DNA from: Erysipelotrichaceae bacterium
GTDB taxonomy: Bacteria; Bacillota_I; Bacilli_A; Erysipelotrichales; Erysipelotrichaceae
Length of the DNA: 64,000 nucleotides
Direction: 5' to 3'
Assembly: GCA_017442805.1 (NCBI GenBank)
Contig: JAFRZA010000017.1
Location: forward strand, 1 to 64,000
The number at the start of each line of letters is the position of its first letter. Within the stretch, counting starts at the first letter, position 1. The position numbers and the translations under genes are program-made. Positions 17,564 to 25,261 of this stretch are shown here, piece by piece. The notes beneath the pieces are model-generated. The model ran no database searches. It had not been told where the DNA came from and saw nothing but the letters and a program-made list of their open reading frames with translations.

Positions 17564-18529
17564 ATGCCATTAGTTACTTCAAAAGAAATGTTTGAAAAGG
17601 CTTATAAGGGTGGCTACTCCATCGGTGCTTTCAATGTCAACAACATGGAAATCATCCAGGCCATCACTGAAGCTGCCAAGGAATGCAACGCCCCGGTCAT
17701 CCTGCAGGTCTCCAAGGGCGCCAGAGCCTATGCCAACCGCACCTACCTGGTAAAGCTGGTTGAGGCCGCCATCATCGAAACCGGTCTGCCGATCGTCCTG
17801 CACCTGGACCATGGCGACAGCTTCGAAACCTGCAAGTCCTGCATTGACGACGGTTTCACTTCCGTCATGATTGACTGCTCAAGCAAGCCGTTCGAGGAAA
17901 ACATCGCCGAGACCAGGAAGGTCGTCGAATACGCTCATGCCCACGGCGTCGTCGTCGAAGCTGAGCTGGGAACCCTGGCCGGCGTTGAGGACGAAGTCAG
18001 CGTCTCCGCTGAGGATTCCTCATACACCCGTCCGGAAGACGTCGAAGAGTTTGTCAGAAGAACCGGCTGCGACTCACTGGCCATTGCCATCGGTACCAGC
18101 CACGGCGCCTACAAGTTCAAACCCGAACAGTGCACAAGAAACGAAGAAGGTATTCTGGTACCTCCACCGCTGCGTTTCGACATCCTCGAAGAAGTCTCCA
18201 AGAGACTGCCGGGCTTCCCGATCGTTCTGCACGGCTCAAGCTCCGTTCCTCAGGAATATGTCAAGATGATCAACGAACACGGCGGCAACATGCCTGATGC
18301 CGTAGGCGTTCCGGAAGAACAGCTCCGCGAAGCTTCCAGAATGGCTGTCTGCAAGATCAACATCGACTCCGACCTGCGTCTGGCCATGACCGGCACGATC
18401 CGCAAGTACTTCGATGAGCATCCGGCTGACTTCGACCCCCGTCAGTATCTGAAACCGGCCAGAGAAAACATCAAGCAGCTGGTCAAGCATAAGATCATTG
18501 ATGTTCTCGGCTGCAACGACAAGGCTTAA
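17564..18529 (+). CDS. fba: Class II fructose-bisphosphate aldolase (copy 1)
   Basis: The 321-residue zinc aldolase cleaves fructose 1,6-bisphosphate to triose phosphates, or related sugar bisphosphates. The zinc and substrate motifs HLDHGDS, VEAELGTLAG, SHGAYKF and LHGSSSVP are present, as is the phosphate-binding KINIDSDLR. The ATG at 17564 sits seven bases after GGGAGG, whereas an in-frame TTG at 17558 is too close to it. A second, distinct class II aldolase lies at 21131 on the other strand. Copy 1 has a short extra loop with CTRNEEGILVPPP. Confidence 0.94.
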   Translation: MPLVTSKEMFEKAYKGGYSIGAFNVNNMEIIQAITEAAKECNAPVILQVSKGARAYANRTYLVKLVEAAIIETGLPIVLHLDHGDSFETCKSCIDDGFTSVMIDCSSKPFEENIAETRKVVEYAHAHGVVVEAELGTLAGVEDEVSVSAEDSSYTRPEDVEEFVRRTGCDSLAIAIGTSHGAYKFKPEQCTRNEEGILVPPPLRFDILEEVSKRLPGFPIVLHGSSSVPQEYVKMINEHGGNMPDAVGVPEEQLREASRMAVCKINIDSDLRLAMTGTIRKYFDEHPADFDPRQYLKPARENIKQLVKHKIIDVLGCNDKA

Positions 18530-18550
18530 TTATCATTTCGCTGATAAACG

Positions 18551-18581
18551 AAAAAGAGCTCAGTTAACTGAACTCTTTTTT
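18551..18581. terminator. Bidirectional terminator after fba
   Basis: AAAAAGAG(C)TCAGT pairs with ACTGA(A)CTCTTTTT around a TA loop. Convergent genes flank it. Confidence 0.8.
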
Positions 18582-19168
18582 CATTTTGGATAAACGGTTA
18601 TGAAATCCTGCTCTTCTTCGTACCGCCTTTCGGAGTCTGATCTGATGAGTTCGCATACTCTTTCATCCTCCAACATCATCCGGCACGCCTCCAGCAGATC
18701 AGCCAGCGCTTCCTCATTAATGGCCAGCTGTCTTTCGATGATCGGGCAGCGGTAGGGCAGATCATCAGGGAAGTAGATCAGTGACAGCTCATCGTCTTCA
18801 CTAAGATGAGGCGTCAGAGGAAACAGCCGGCACTGCAGAGGTCTTTTTTCCCGCTTACAGAAGGCCTTGCCGCCGCAGCTGACGAAGGTAACGCTGCCCC
18901 AGTTTTCCGGAAAGCCCACCTCTTCAGCGTCCTCGACGGAATGACTCTGCCAGTCTTCCAGCTTTGTCAGTTCTTCTTCTCCGGGATACAGAAAGATGCC
19001 CATTTCTCCGTCCGGATCGTCAATGAGATAATCCTCGTTGATCACATCTTCATCGTAACAGCCGTCCGGCCGGCAGCAGGCTGCCGAACACAGCTGGCCG
19101 CAGTCGTAGTCGAGGATCTCATGGCGGTTGAGCAGTTCATATATCTTACGGTAATCAATCTTATTCAT
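18581..19168 (-). CDS. Cys-rich metal-binding protein, YkgJ/CxxCxxCC-like
   Basis: The 195-residue protein has Cys clusters typical of the YkgJ-type family: CGQLCSAACC near the N-terminus, then CGGKAFCKREKRPLQCRLFPL, and a further Cys in YRCPII. The RPLQCRLFPL segment resembles the conserved RPxxCRxYPF of that family. The ligands probably hold zinc or an iron-sulfur cluster. Enzymatic function is unknown. It is the last gene of an apparent four-gene minus-strand operon (21003 to 18581), 21 bases after its neighbour. Confidence 0.6.
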   Translation of the reverse strand: MNKIDYRKIYELLNRHEILDYDCGQLCSAACCRPDGCYDEDVINEDYLIDDPDGEMGIFLYPGEEELTKLEDWQSHSVEDAEEVGFPENWGSVTFVSCGGKAFCKREKRPLQCRLFPLTPHLSEDDELSLIYFPDDLPYRCPIIERQLAINEEALADLLEACRMMLEDERVCELIRSDSERRYEEEQDFITVYPK

Positions 19169-19189
19169 CGTCTTACCCCATGCCGATTT

Positions 19190-19612
19190 CTATTCCTCGG
19201 TTTCGTAAACGATCCCGCCGTCATGGCTGATCTCGATCATCGCCTCGACGACCAGGCTCTCACCGTTGAAAACGGAGAAATAACCCTTATAGATCGACGA
19301 ATTACAGCCATGGTATTCCTTATTGATCTCAAAGTCGCGGTAGCGGTAATCCTGCAGAAACCGGAGCAGTTCGATTTTCTGTCCCGCAAACTCGCCGACC
19401 ATGGCGTAGTGAGAAAGAATGTGCACGAAGCTGTTATCGAAGTTTACTCCGGTCAGAGTGAGCGTTCCGCTTACCACCTGATAGGGTTCCTCATTACGGA
19501 TCAGCCCTTCGGGCAGATGCATGATCAGGCTGTTGTCCCTTACCTCCAGGCTGTCAAAGATCATGTCCTGCAGGCCGTAGGGGGTCTTTTCATATTGATA
19601 GGTCGTCTTCAT
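19190..19612 (-). CDS. Hypothetical protein of about 140 residues
   Basis: I do not recognise this protein. It is soluble, lacks a signal peptide and is mostly predicted beta-strand (alternating hydrophobic stretches), with one Cys in EYHGCNSS. The start chosen overlaps the stop of the upstream oxidoreductase (ATGA) and has GAGGAA seven bases upstream; an ATG six bases earlier also exists. Translational coupling suggests a role linked to the oxidoreductase. Confidence 0.6.
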   Translation of the reverse strand: MKTTYQYEKTPYGLQDMIFDSLEVRDNSLIMHLPEGLIRNEEPYQVVSGTLTLTGVNFDNSFVHILSHYAMVGEFAGQKIELLRFLQDYRYRDFEINKEYHGCNSSIYKGYFSVFNGESLVVEAMIEISHDGGIVYETEE

Positions 19613-20571
19613 GGGCATTCCTCAATTCTTTCTCTGGCCATTTCCATCAGCCGGACATAGCGCCGGCAGTCTTCATAGGTCATGTACGGGCTTTCCTTCA
19701 GCCCCTGATTCAGGCAGTCATGGACATGTCTGATCTCATATTGGAAGTCATCGTCGCCATACGGCTCCTTACGGGCGTATTCGCCTTCACCGTTAACCAG
19801 TCTTATTTCCGAGGGACGGTAGAAGTAATCAGCCCATAAGCTGCCTTCCGTTCCCCTGATCAGCAGATGACGGAAGTTGGAGGGATCGGTAAACGACGAT
19901 TCGCAGAGCGCCTCAACGCCCCCGGCAAAGCGGTACTTCACCCAGGTATGGCTGTCAACGCCATTGATCTTCTCGCAGCGTACTTCCACGCTTTCACAAT
20001 CAGTTCTGACGAAGTCGGCAATGCTGGCGACGCCGTAACAGCCCTGGTCGTAGAAACTTCCGCCGTATTGGGGATCCCATATGTAATGGCCCTGTTTCCA
20101 GTTTCCGTGTTCGGCAGTGAAATGAACTTCAACAGATTGGATATCGCCAATCTTTCCTTCATCCAGAAGCTGATGAATCTCCCTGACCAGGGGCATGCAG
20201 CGGGTCTTCATGGCTTCCATGTAGAACAGGTTCTTCTTTTTCGCCAGAGCGAAGATCTGCTCAGTTTCGCTGACAGTCACGACTGCCGGCTTTTCACACA
20301 GCACGTTGCGGCCCTTCTCCAGGGCTTCCATGATCCACTGATAATGCCAGCGGTGCGGGACGGCTATGTATACGACGTCGACCCTTTCATCGCTCAGGAG
20401 CGCTGAATAATCGTCATACAGCACTTGAGCGCCGAATTCTTCCCTGAAGTACTCAAGGTTGTCCGGCTTCCGGGAAGCCACGGCATAAAGCTGCCCTTCC
20501 GGGATGTTTTTCAGCGAACGGCAGAAGCGGCGGGCGATGTTTCCCAGACCGATGATTCCCCAGTTGATCAT
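19609..20571 (-). CDS. Gfo/Idh/MocA family oxidoreductase
   Basis: The 320-residue NAD(P)-dependent enzyme has the N-terminal Rossmann motif GIIGLGNIARR and the conserved EKP (NVLCEKPAVV) after the second half of the nucleotide fold. It also has the C-terminal substrate-binding domain. The family oxidises or reduces sugars, inositols and related compounds; the substrate here is not evident. It overlaps the following 140-residue gene by four bases and follows a small membrane protein by 36 bases. Confidence 0.9.
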   Translation of the reverse strand: MINWGIIGLGNIARRFCRSLKNIPEGQLYAVASRKPDNLEYFREEFGAQVLYDDYSALLSDERVDVVYIAVPHRWHYQWIMEALEKGRNVLCEKPAVVTVSETEQIFALAKKKNLFYMEAMKTRCMPLVREIHQLLDEGKIGDIQSVEVHFTAEHGNWKQGHYIWDPQYGGSFYDQGCYGVASIADFVRTDCESVEVRCEKINGVDSHTWVKYRFAGGVEALCESSFTDPSNFRHLLIRGTEGSLWADYFYRPSEIRLVNGEGEYARKEPYGDDDFQYEIRHVHDCLNQGLKESPYMTYEDCRRYVRLMEMARERIEECP

Positions 20572-20607
20572 GTTGTTTCCTTTCTTCCCCTGCGGGATGG
20601 ATGGTGA

Positions 20608-21003
20608 TCAGTTATTGCCGGTTAAGCCCTGTCTGATCAGCAGATAGATGTGATAGAAGAACATCAGCGTAAACGAGACGGCCATGGTCCCCATGATGAT
20701 GGTCAGCGGCATCATCCGGACGTCGCTGTAGAGCAGCAGGGTGAAGATGGCCACGACGGCTGCTGCGGTGATCAGGCTGCGGATAAGCATGCCTGCCGTC
20801 ATTTTCTTTCCTTCCAGAGCCGTGAGATTCAGCTTACCGGACAGGAAGAAGGCGTAGACGCCTCCGCCGGCCAGAGCGAAACAGAACAGGCTGAGCAGCA
20901 GCCGCAGTATCAGCGGCTGGTCTTCGACAAACAGCACGGCGATGCCGGCAGACGCCAAGACGGTCAGTCCGGCGACCAGAATGGACTTGATGTATTCCTT
21001 CAT
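20608..21003 (-). CDS. Small four-helix membrane protein
   Basis: The 131-residue protein has four predicted membrane segments (about 7-26, 32-54, 70-90, 98-122) and short loops. I do not recognise the family. It heads the operon with the Gfo/Idh/MocA oxidoreductase. It may be a small transporter subunit or simply a DUF-type membrane protein. Confidence 0.6.
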   Translation of the reverse strand: MKEYIKSILVAGLTVLASAGIAVLFVEDQPLILRLLLSLFCFALAGGGVYAFFLSGKLNLTALEGKKMTAGMLIRSLITAAAVVAIFTLLLYSDVRMMPLTIIMGTMAVSFTLMFFYHIYLLIRQGLTGNN

Positions 21004-21082
21004 ATTATTACCCCTTTTCGTTATTCATATAGATTATACTTCAAAAACATCTGCCGGTGGCTTGTTTTGCCTGACCCGAAGG

Positions 21083-21111
21083 AAAACCGGGCCGTGATTA
21101 ACGGTCCGGTT
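21083..21111 (-). terminator. Terminator of the second aldolase
   Basis: On the minus strand AACCGGACCGT pairs with ACGGCCCGGTT (one mismatch) and is followed by TT. Confidence 0.7.
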
Positions 21112-21130
21112 AACGGTTAAATCAATAAGC

Positions 21131-22066
21131 CTACGCCTTGTCGTTGGAGCCGAGAACGTTGACGATCTTGTCGGCAACCATGTCGGCAACGGCCAGTCTG
21201 CCCGGTTCGAGGTAGGTGCGGCCGTCGAACTTGGTCGGGCACTCGACGCAGGCCTTTCTGACCTGGCCGAAGTAGCAGACGCGGATGTCGGTGCCGACGT
21301 TGATCTTGCAGATGCCCTTGCTGGCGGCTTCTCTCAGCATGGCTTCGGGAATGCCGATGGCTTCCGGCAGCTGACCACCGTACTGGTTGAAGATGTCCAG
21401 ACGGTCACGCGGTACGGAAGAAGCGCCGTGAAGAACCAGCGGATAGCCCGGCATCAGGGAAGTGATCTCTTCAAGGATGTCGAAGCGTAGCTGCGGCTTC
21501 TGTCCGGGTTTGAACTTGTAGGCGCCATGGGCAGTGCCGATGGCGATGGCCAGCGAGTCGATTCCGGTCCTCTGAACGAACTCGACGGCATCCTGCGGAT
21601 GAGTGAACTGTCCGTACTTATCCTCAACGACGATGTCGTCCTCAATGCCGGCAATGGCGCCCAGCTCACCTTCGACGACGACGTCCTTGGCGTGAGCGTA
21701 TTCGACAACCTCTTTGGTCATGGCGATGTTGGTCTCAAAGTCATAGGCGGAAGCGTCGATCATGACGGAAGTGAAGCCGTTGTCAACGCACTGCTTGCAG
21801 AGTTCCACGCTCTTGCCGTGGTCCAAATGCAGGGCGATGGGGATGTCGTTTTCCTCACAAGCTGCCTTGATGGCTTCTCTGATGTAAGCGGGGTGCATGT
21901 ACTTCAGAGCGCCTTCCGAAACGGCGATGATGACCGGTGACTTGGTTCTTGCCGCGCCGGCCAGAACGCCCATCATGATGTCGATGTTGTCAACGTTAAA
22001 GGCGCCGATGGCATACTTGCCTTCATATGCCTTTTTAAACATTTCCTTCGTGGTTACTAATTTCAT
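21131..22066 (-). CDS. fba: Class II fructose-bisphosphate aldolase (copy 2)
   Basis: The 311-residue protein is a second zinc-dependent aldolase. Motifs include HLDHGKS, VEGELGAIAG, THPQDAVEF, AHGAYKF, LHGASSVP and the phosphate loop KINVGTDIR. It shares many conserved motifs with copy 1 but differs throughout and lacks copy 1's extra loop. It may be the main glycolytic enzyme or act on another sugar such as tagatose bisphosphate. It has its own strong promoter and GGAGG ribosome binding site. No sugar operon genes are linked. Confidence 0.93.
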   Translation of the reverse strand: MKLVTTKEMFKKAYEGKYAIGAFNVDNIDIMMGVLAGAARTKSPVIIAVSEGALKYMHPAYIREAIKAACEENDIPIALHLDHGKSVELCKQCVDNGFTSVMIDASAYDFETNIAMTKEVVEYAHAKDVVVEGELGAIAGIEDDIVVEDKYGQFTHPQDAVEFVQRTGIDSLAIAIGTAHGAYKFKPGQKPQLRFDILEEITSLMPGYPLVLHGASSVPRDRLDIFNQYGGQLPEAIGIPEAMLREAASKGICKINVGTDIRVCYFGQVRKACVECPTKFDGRTYLEPGRLAVADMVADKIVNVLGSNDKA

Positions 22067-22125
22067 GTTTTTCCTCCAAGACCCTGATGACTGAGATCTG
22101 TCAGAAGGCCTTTCATTCTACCCAA

Positions 22126-22154
22126 ATTATACTATCTGCCGGTTCTCTAAACAA
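22126..22154 (-). promoter_or_regulatory. Promoter of the second aldolase
   Basis: TTGTTT (22149-22154), 17-base spacer, TATAAT (22126-22131) on the minus strand. Confidence 0.8.
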
Positions 22155-22167
22155 CCGTAGCGGCAGT

Positions 22168-22190
22168 AAAAAAACCGGATCGCTCCGGTT
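22168..22190 (-). terminator. Terminator after the surface-protein remnant
   Basis: AACCGGA, loop GCGA, TCCGGTT and a run of seven Ts on the minus strand. It resembles the terminator at 22522-22550. Confidence 0.8.
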
Positions 22191-22201
22191 CATTTACTGA
22201 T

Positions 22202-22522
22202 TCATAGGTTTTCTTCTCTTCTCTGTTTTTCCGCGTTCAGGTACAGAGCCGAGGCGGCTGCGGAAACCATCATCATTATCACCGCCAGCTGGCGCAGGTT
22301 ATCGTTTTCACCGGTTTCCGGAACGGGTGCGGGTGCGGGTCCCAGAGCCGGGATGATCACGCTGTCATGACCGACGATCTCATTTTCGCCGTTTTCGTCT
22401 TCGTAGAACTTGCCGCAGCGCTGGCAGACATAGTAGGCGATGTTGCCGTCTTCGGTTTCTGTCGGCTCCTTGGCTTCAACATAGACCAGATCGTGATTCT
22501 TATTATATGACGGACTCGGGAT
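22202..22522 (-). pseudogene. C-terminal remnant of a sortase-anchored surface protein
   Basis: An open frame of about 102 codons with no start codon reads as the tail of a wall-anchored protein. It has an acidic domain with CQRCGKFYEDENGENE, a Pro/Ala linker PALGPAPAPVPETG, a hydrophobic segment (LAVIMMMVSAAASALYL) and a basic end (KQRREENL). VPETG is an LPXTG-like sorting signal. The CxxC repeat resembles modules in large Bacillota surface proteins (DG...C..CG). Upstream the frame runs straight into the tRNA-Lys terminator, so the N-terminal part has been lost. It is probably a leftover from a deletion or insertion next to the tRNA. Confidence 0.75.
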
Positions 22523-22550
22523 GAAAAAAAACCGGATGACTCCGGTTTCT
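22522..22550 (-). terminator. Terminator after tRNA-Lys
   Basis: ACCGGA, loop GTCA, TCCGGT and a run of eight Ts on the minus strand. Confidence 0.85.
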
Positions 22551-22558
22551 TTTTCAAC

Positions 22559-22634
22559 TGGTGCTCGAATAGGGACTCGAACCCTAGACCCACTGATTAA
22601 GAGTCAGTTGCTCTACCATCTGAGCTATTCAAGC
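22559..22634 (-). tRNA. tRNA-Lys (anticodon CTT)
   Basis: The 76-base cloverleaf has acceptor arms GCTTGAA and TTCGAGC, an encoded ACCA end, and anticodon stem ACTGA/TCAGT with loop CTCTTAA. Anticodon CTT (plus-strand 22599-22601) reads AAG. Confidence 0.96.
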
Positions 22635-22707
22635 AGTTGCTTAATTATATTATCACTTATGTTTTAATAATTCAACCAGTATTTTTCGCAAATTAAGCAT
22701 TATTTAT

Positions 22708-23475
22708 TCACTGATTTTCCGTTATCCGGTATCCGGCATTCAGCGTCTTTTCCTCTTCGCCGCCATCATCAGTGAACAGTTCTCTCTGAAAGTTGAACGA
22801 CTGATTCTGCAGACACAGTTCCAGAAAGCACAGGAAGATGCCGATGTCGATGCGGTTGTAGAAGGCTACCTGATCAGCCGGCATGATTCCCCGCTTTCCG
22901 GGCTTGCGGTAACGATAGACCAAGAGCTTTCCGTCTTCATTTTCAACCAGCCAGGGCTGGGTGTTACAGGCACTGGGGGCAAAGCGGACGATGTCCGTCA
23001 CTCCTTCAATCGGTTCACCCTGCCAGATCTCATCGACGGGCTTGCGCTTGCTCTTGAACATGTCCTTGCGGAACAGTGACGGATCAGGGATCTTGCGGAT
23101 CGCCATCATGATGACATAGTCCAGCCCTTCAAAGGAATCTTCTTCCACTTTCCCAATGCCGAACCACAGAGTACCGATGTCACGGGAAACCAACCGGAGA
23201 TCCATTTGCTCGCCCAGATAACCGATATTGGCAAGATAGCCATCTTTTTTCTCGCTGTAAAAAAGAATGCAGTACTCCTGCCCACGCTTATAGGTAGTCT
23301 CTTCTGCCCTGACAATGCGGATTGCTGTCTTTATGTCAGGATAAAGAGGGATCAGTTCATCATAGATGTTTCTTATCCAATCAAGTTCTTCTTCGCTGAT
23401 CTCTTCCTGACCGCAGTTTCGGAACAGGTGAAAAGACTTTCTTTTAAAAATCATGTTATATAGTTTTTCTTCCAT
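22708..23475 (-). CDS. Nitroreductase-family protein
   Basis: The 255-residue protein fits the flavin-dependent nitroreductase superfamily of the TM1586-like subgroup. The start MIFKRKSFHLF (residues 8-18) is the usual FMN phosphate-binding arginine/serine segment. FAPSACNTQPW is the conserved FMN-contacting helix start. These proteins reduce nitro compounds or quinones with NAD(P)H, but physiological substrates are mostly unknown. It is the last gene of the rlmD-headed operon, 51 bases after the acetyltransferase, and has no predicted membrane segments. Confidence 0.82.
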   Translation of the reverse strand: MEEKLYNMIFKRKSFHLFRNCGQEEISEEELDWIRNIYDELIPLYPDIKTAIRIVRAEETTYKRGQEYCILFYSEKKDGYLANIGYLGEQMDLRLVSRDIGTLWFGIGKVEEDSFEGLDYVIMMAIRKIPDPSLFRKDMFKSKRKPVDEIWQGEPIEGVTDIVRFAPSACNTQPWLVENEDGKLLVYRYRKPGKRGIMPADQVAFYNRIDIGIFLCFLELCLQNQSFNFQRELFTDDGGEEEKTLNAGYRITENQ

Positions 23476-23526
23476 GACGAATCTCCTCTACACATTAACG
23501 GAAGAATTTGCACATCAGCAAACTCC

Positions 23527-24336
23527 TCAATGTGCACTTTTTTTCTGAGTATAAACACCCTGAGAAAACACTTTCCTGAATCCCAGTGATTCATAAAGGT
23601 GATTGGAAATCGGGTTGGCTTGATCGACGTTCAATGTCGCCGTCATTCCCTGAGCCAGGATCTCATTCTTAATGGTGTTTACCACTTTCCGGCCGTAGCC
23701 TCTGCCCCGGTATTGCGGTCTGGTATAGACATAAGCTATCTTGCATGAGGTATCAGTGTTAGGCTGATAAGCCGCCAGGGAAACGATCATGCCATCATCT
23801 CTGATGATGCGGAAATCATTCAGCCTATTCTGCAGTTTTTCCTTTTCCATCTTATCCGGAAGCCCACAGTCCATAAAGAATCTGTTGATCATCTCAAGCA
23901 TCTCATCAAGATCTTCTTCCACCGGTCTGACCACCTCGGATGAAGACGGGCCGGTATAGTCTCTGGTTTCCATGAAATCCATGCCGATCATCAGTTCACA
24001 TTCCCTGTCGGACAGTTCCTTCGACACTTTGATCAGTTCTTCTCCGATGTCAGTCGGACAGAGAACGCCGTCGTATTCATAGCCGTTTTCTTCCAGATGA
24101 TGCATCAGTTCACCGACACACTCCCTGTCACCGTAGAGCATCAGGTTATATTTATCGACCTTCAGGGCAACCAGGTTACATGAGTCATCAGTAACCTTCA
24201 TGGCATAATCGGCTTTATTGGGCTGTTCAAGCAATTTGGCATCAAGGTAAAAGAACGCCGACATGTAGCGGTTCTGATTCAGAAAAGCCTCATTATCTTC
24301 AATGAATTCTCTGCCATTGGCATATTCTCTTATCAT
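23527..24336 (-). CDS. GNAT family N-acetyltransferase
   Basis: The C-terminal half (about 130-269) is a GNAT domain. The acetyl-CoA-binding motif A reads RPQYRGRGYGRKVV, followed by LNVDQANPISNHLYESLGFRKV, which is motif B. The N-terminal 125 residues are a separate, less recognisable domain. Substrate is unknown; small molecules are more likely than proteins given the two-domain build. It lies between the radical SAM gene (18-base gap) and the nitroreductase-like gene. Confidence 0.88.
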   Translation of the reverse strand: MIREYANGREFIEDNEAFLNQNRYMSAFFYLDAKLLEQPNKADYAMKVTDDSCNLVALKVDKYNLMLYGDRECVGELMHHLEENGYEYDGVLCPTDIGEELIKVSKELSDRECELMIGMDFMETRDYTGPSSSEVVRPVEEDLDEMLEMINRFFMDCGLPDKMEKEKLQNRLNDFRIIRDDGMIVSLAAYQPNTDTSCKIAYVYTRPQYRGRGYGRKVVNTIKNEILAQGMTATLNVDQANPISNHLYESLGFRKVFSQGVYTQKKSAH

Positions 24337-24354
24337 CTTTTATCCCCCCCTTGC

Positions 24355-25233
24355 TTATTCGTCAAACATGCTCATCTGCACGTTCTGTTCCGGAAACTCA
24401 TACATGAAGCGGAAGCATTCCTCCGGAGTTGCCAGCATCCCGTTTTCCCGGCAGATCTTCCTAAACACTTCTTTCAGTTCATCCGCATTCGGACTGGGCA
24501 GTTCATAGGCGTTGCCGTAGCGTCTGATGTAGCGCTCCTTCATTCCCGGAAAGTGGCGGTCCAGTGCTGCGTAATAGTATTCCCGGTCGCCTTCCCTCAG
24601 CGTCAGCCCCATGCCGAAGTCAATGACGCCTTTGACGCCTGCTCTGACGCATTCGTTCAGAATGGCGGTAACGTTTTCCACGGTATCATTGATGAACGGC
24701 AGAATGGGTGTCATCCATACCACGGTCGGAATGCCTCTTTCCTGCATTTTCTCCAGAACCTCGATGCGGCGCTTGGTATTGCACACATTGGGTTCAAGGA
24801 TGCTGCACAATTCATCGTCATAGGTAGTAAGAGTGATCTGGACCACGCATTTGGCAGCCCGGTTGATCTCATCCAGCAGGTCAATGTCCTGAAGAATGCG
24901 GTCGGACTTGGTCTGTATGGCCACGCCGAAGCCGTATTTCCTTATTACTTCCAGGCATCTTCTGGTGAGCCGCAGTTTCTCTTCGCAGTGCATGTAGGGA
25001 TCGGACATTGACCCGGTCCCGATCATGCACTTCTTTCTCTTCGCTCTCAGGGCCGTTTCCAGCAGTTCCGGTGCGTTCTGCTTTACTTCGATGTCTTCAA
25101 ACGGATGAGTGAACTGATAGCACCTGCTTCGGCTGTCACAGTAAACACATCCGTGGCTGCACCCGCGGTAAATGTTCATGCCCTGGAAGCCGTTGCTTCC
25201 GCTCAATATCGTCTTAGCATCGACAAAATGCAT
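24355..25233 (-). CDS. SplB-like radical SAM protein
   Basis: The 292-residue enzyme has the radical SAM 4Fe-4S motif CxxxCxxC in YRGCSHGCVYCDSRS (about 23-37). A TIM-barrel-like part follows with TTYDDEL and FGMGLTLREGDREYY. It belongs to the COG1533 group that contains spore photoproduct lyase. The sequence lacks the extra Cys typical of true SplB, so DNA repair is only one option. Many non-spore formers carry this protein with no proven substrate. It sits in the rlmD-headed operon. Confidence 0.85.
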   Translation of the reverse strand: MHFVDAKTILSGSNGFQGMNIYRGCSHGCVYCDSRSRCYQFTHPFEDIEVKQNAPELLETALRAKRKKCMIGTGSMSDPYMHCEEKLRLTRRCLEVIRKYGFGVAIQTKSDRILQDIDLLDEINRAAKCVVQITLTTYDDELCSILEPNVCNTKRRIEVLEKMQERGIPTVVWMTPILPFINDTVENVTAILNECVRAGVKGVIDFGMGLTLREGDREYYYAALDRHFPGMKERYIRRYGNAYELPSPNADELKEVFRKICRENGMLATPEECFRFMYEFPEQNVQMSMFDE

Positions 25234-25261
25234 CTTTCCGTTCTCCCTTGATTAATGAGTT

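Noticed and set aside
22357-22593. 78-residue frame across tRNA-Lys on the minus strand
   Set aside because: It overlaps the tRNA and terminator and is out of frame with the clear surface-protein remnant.
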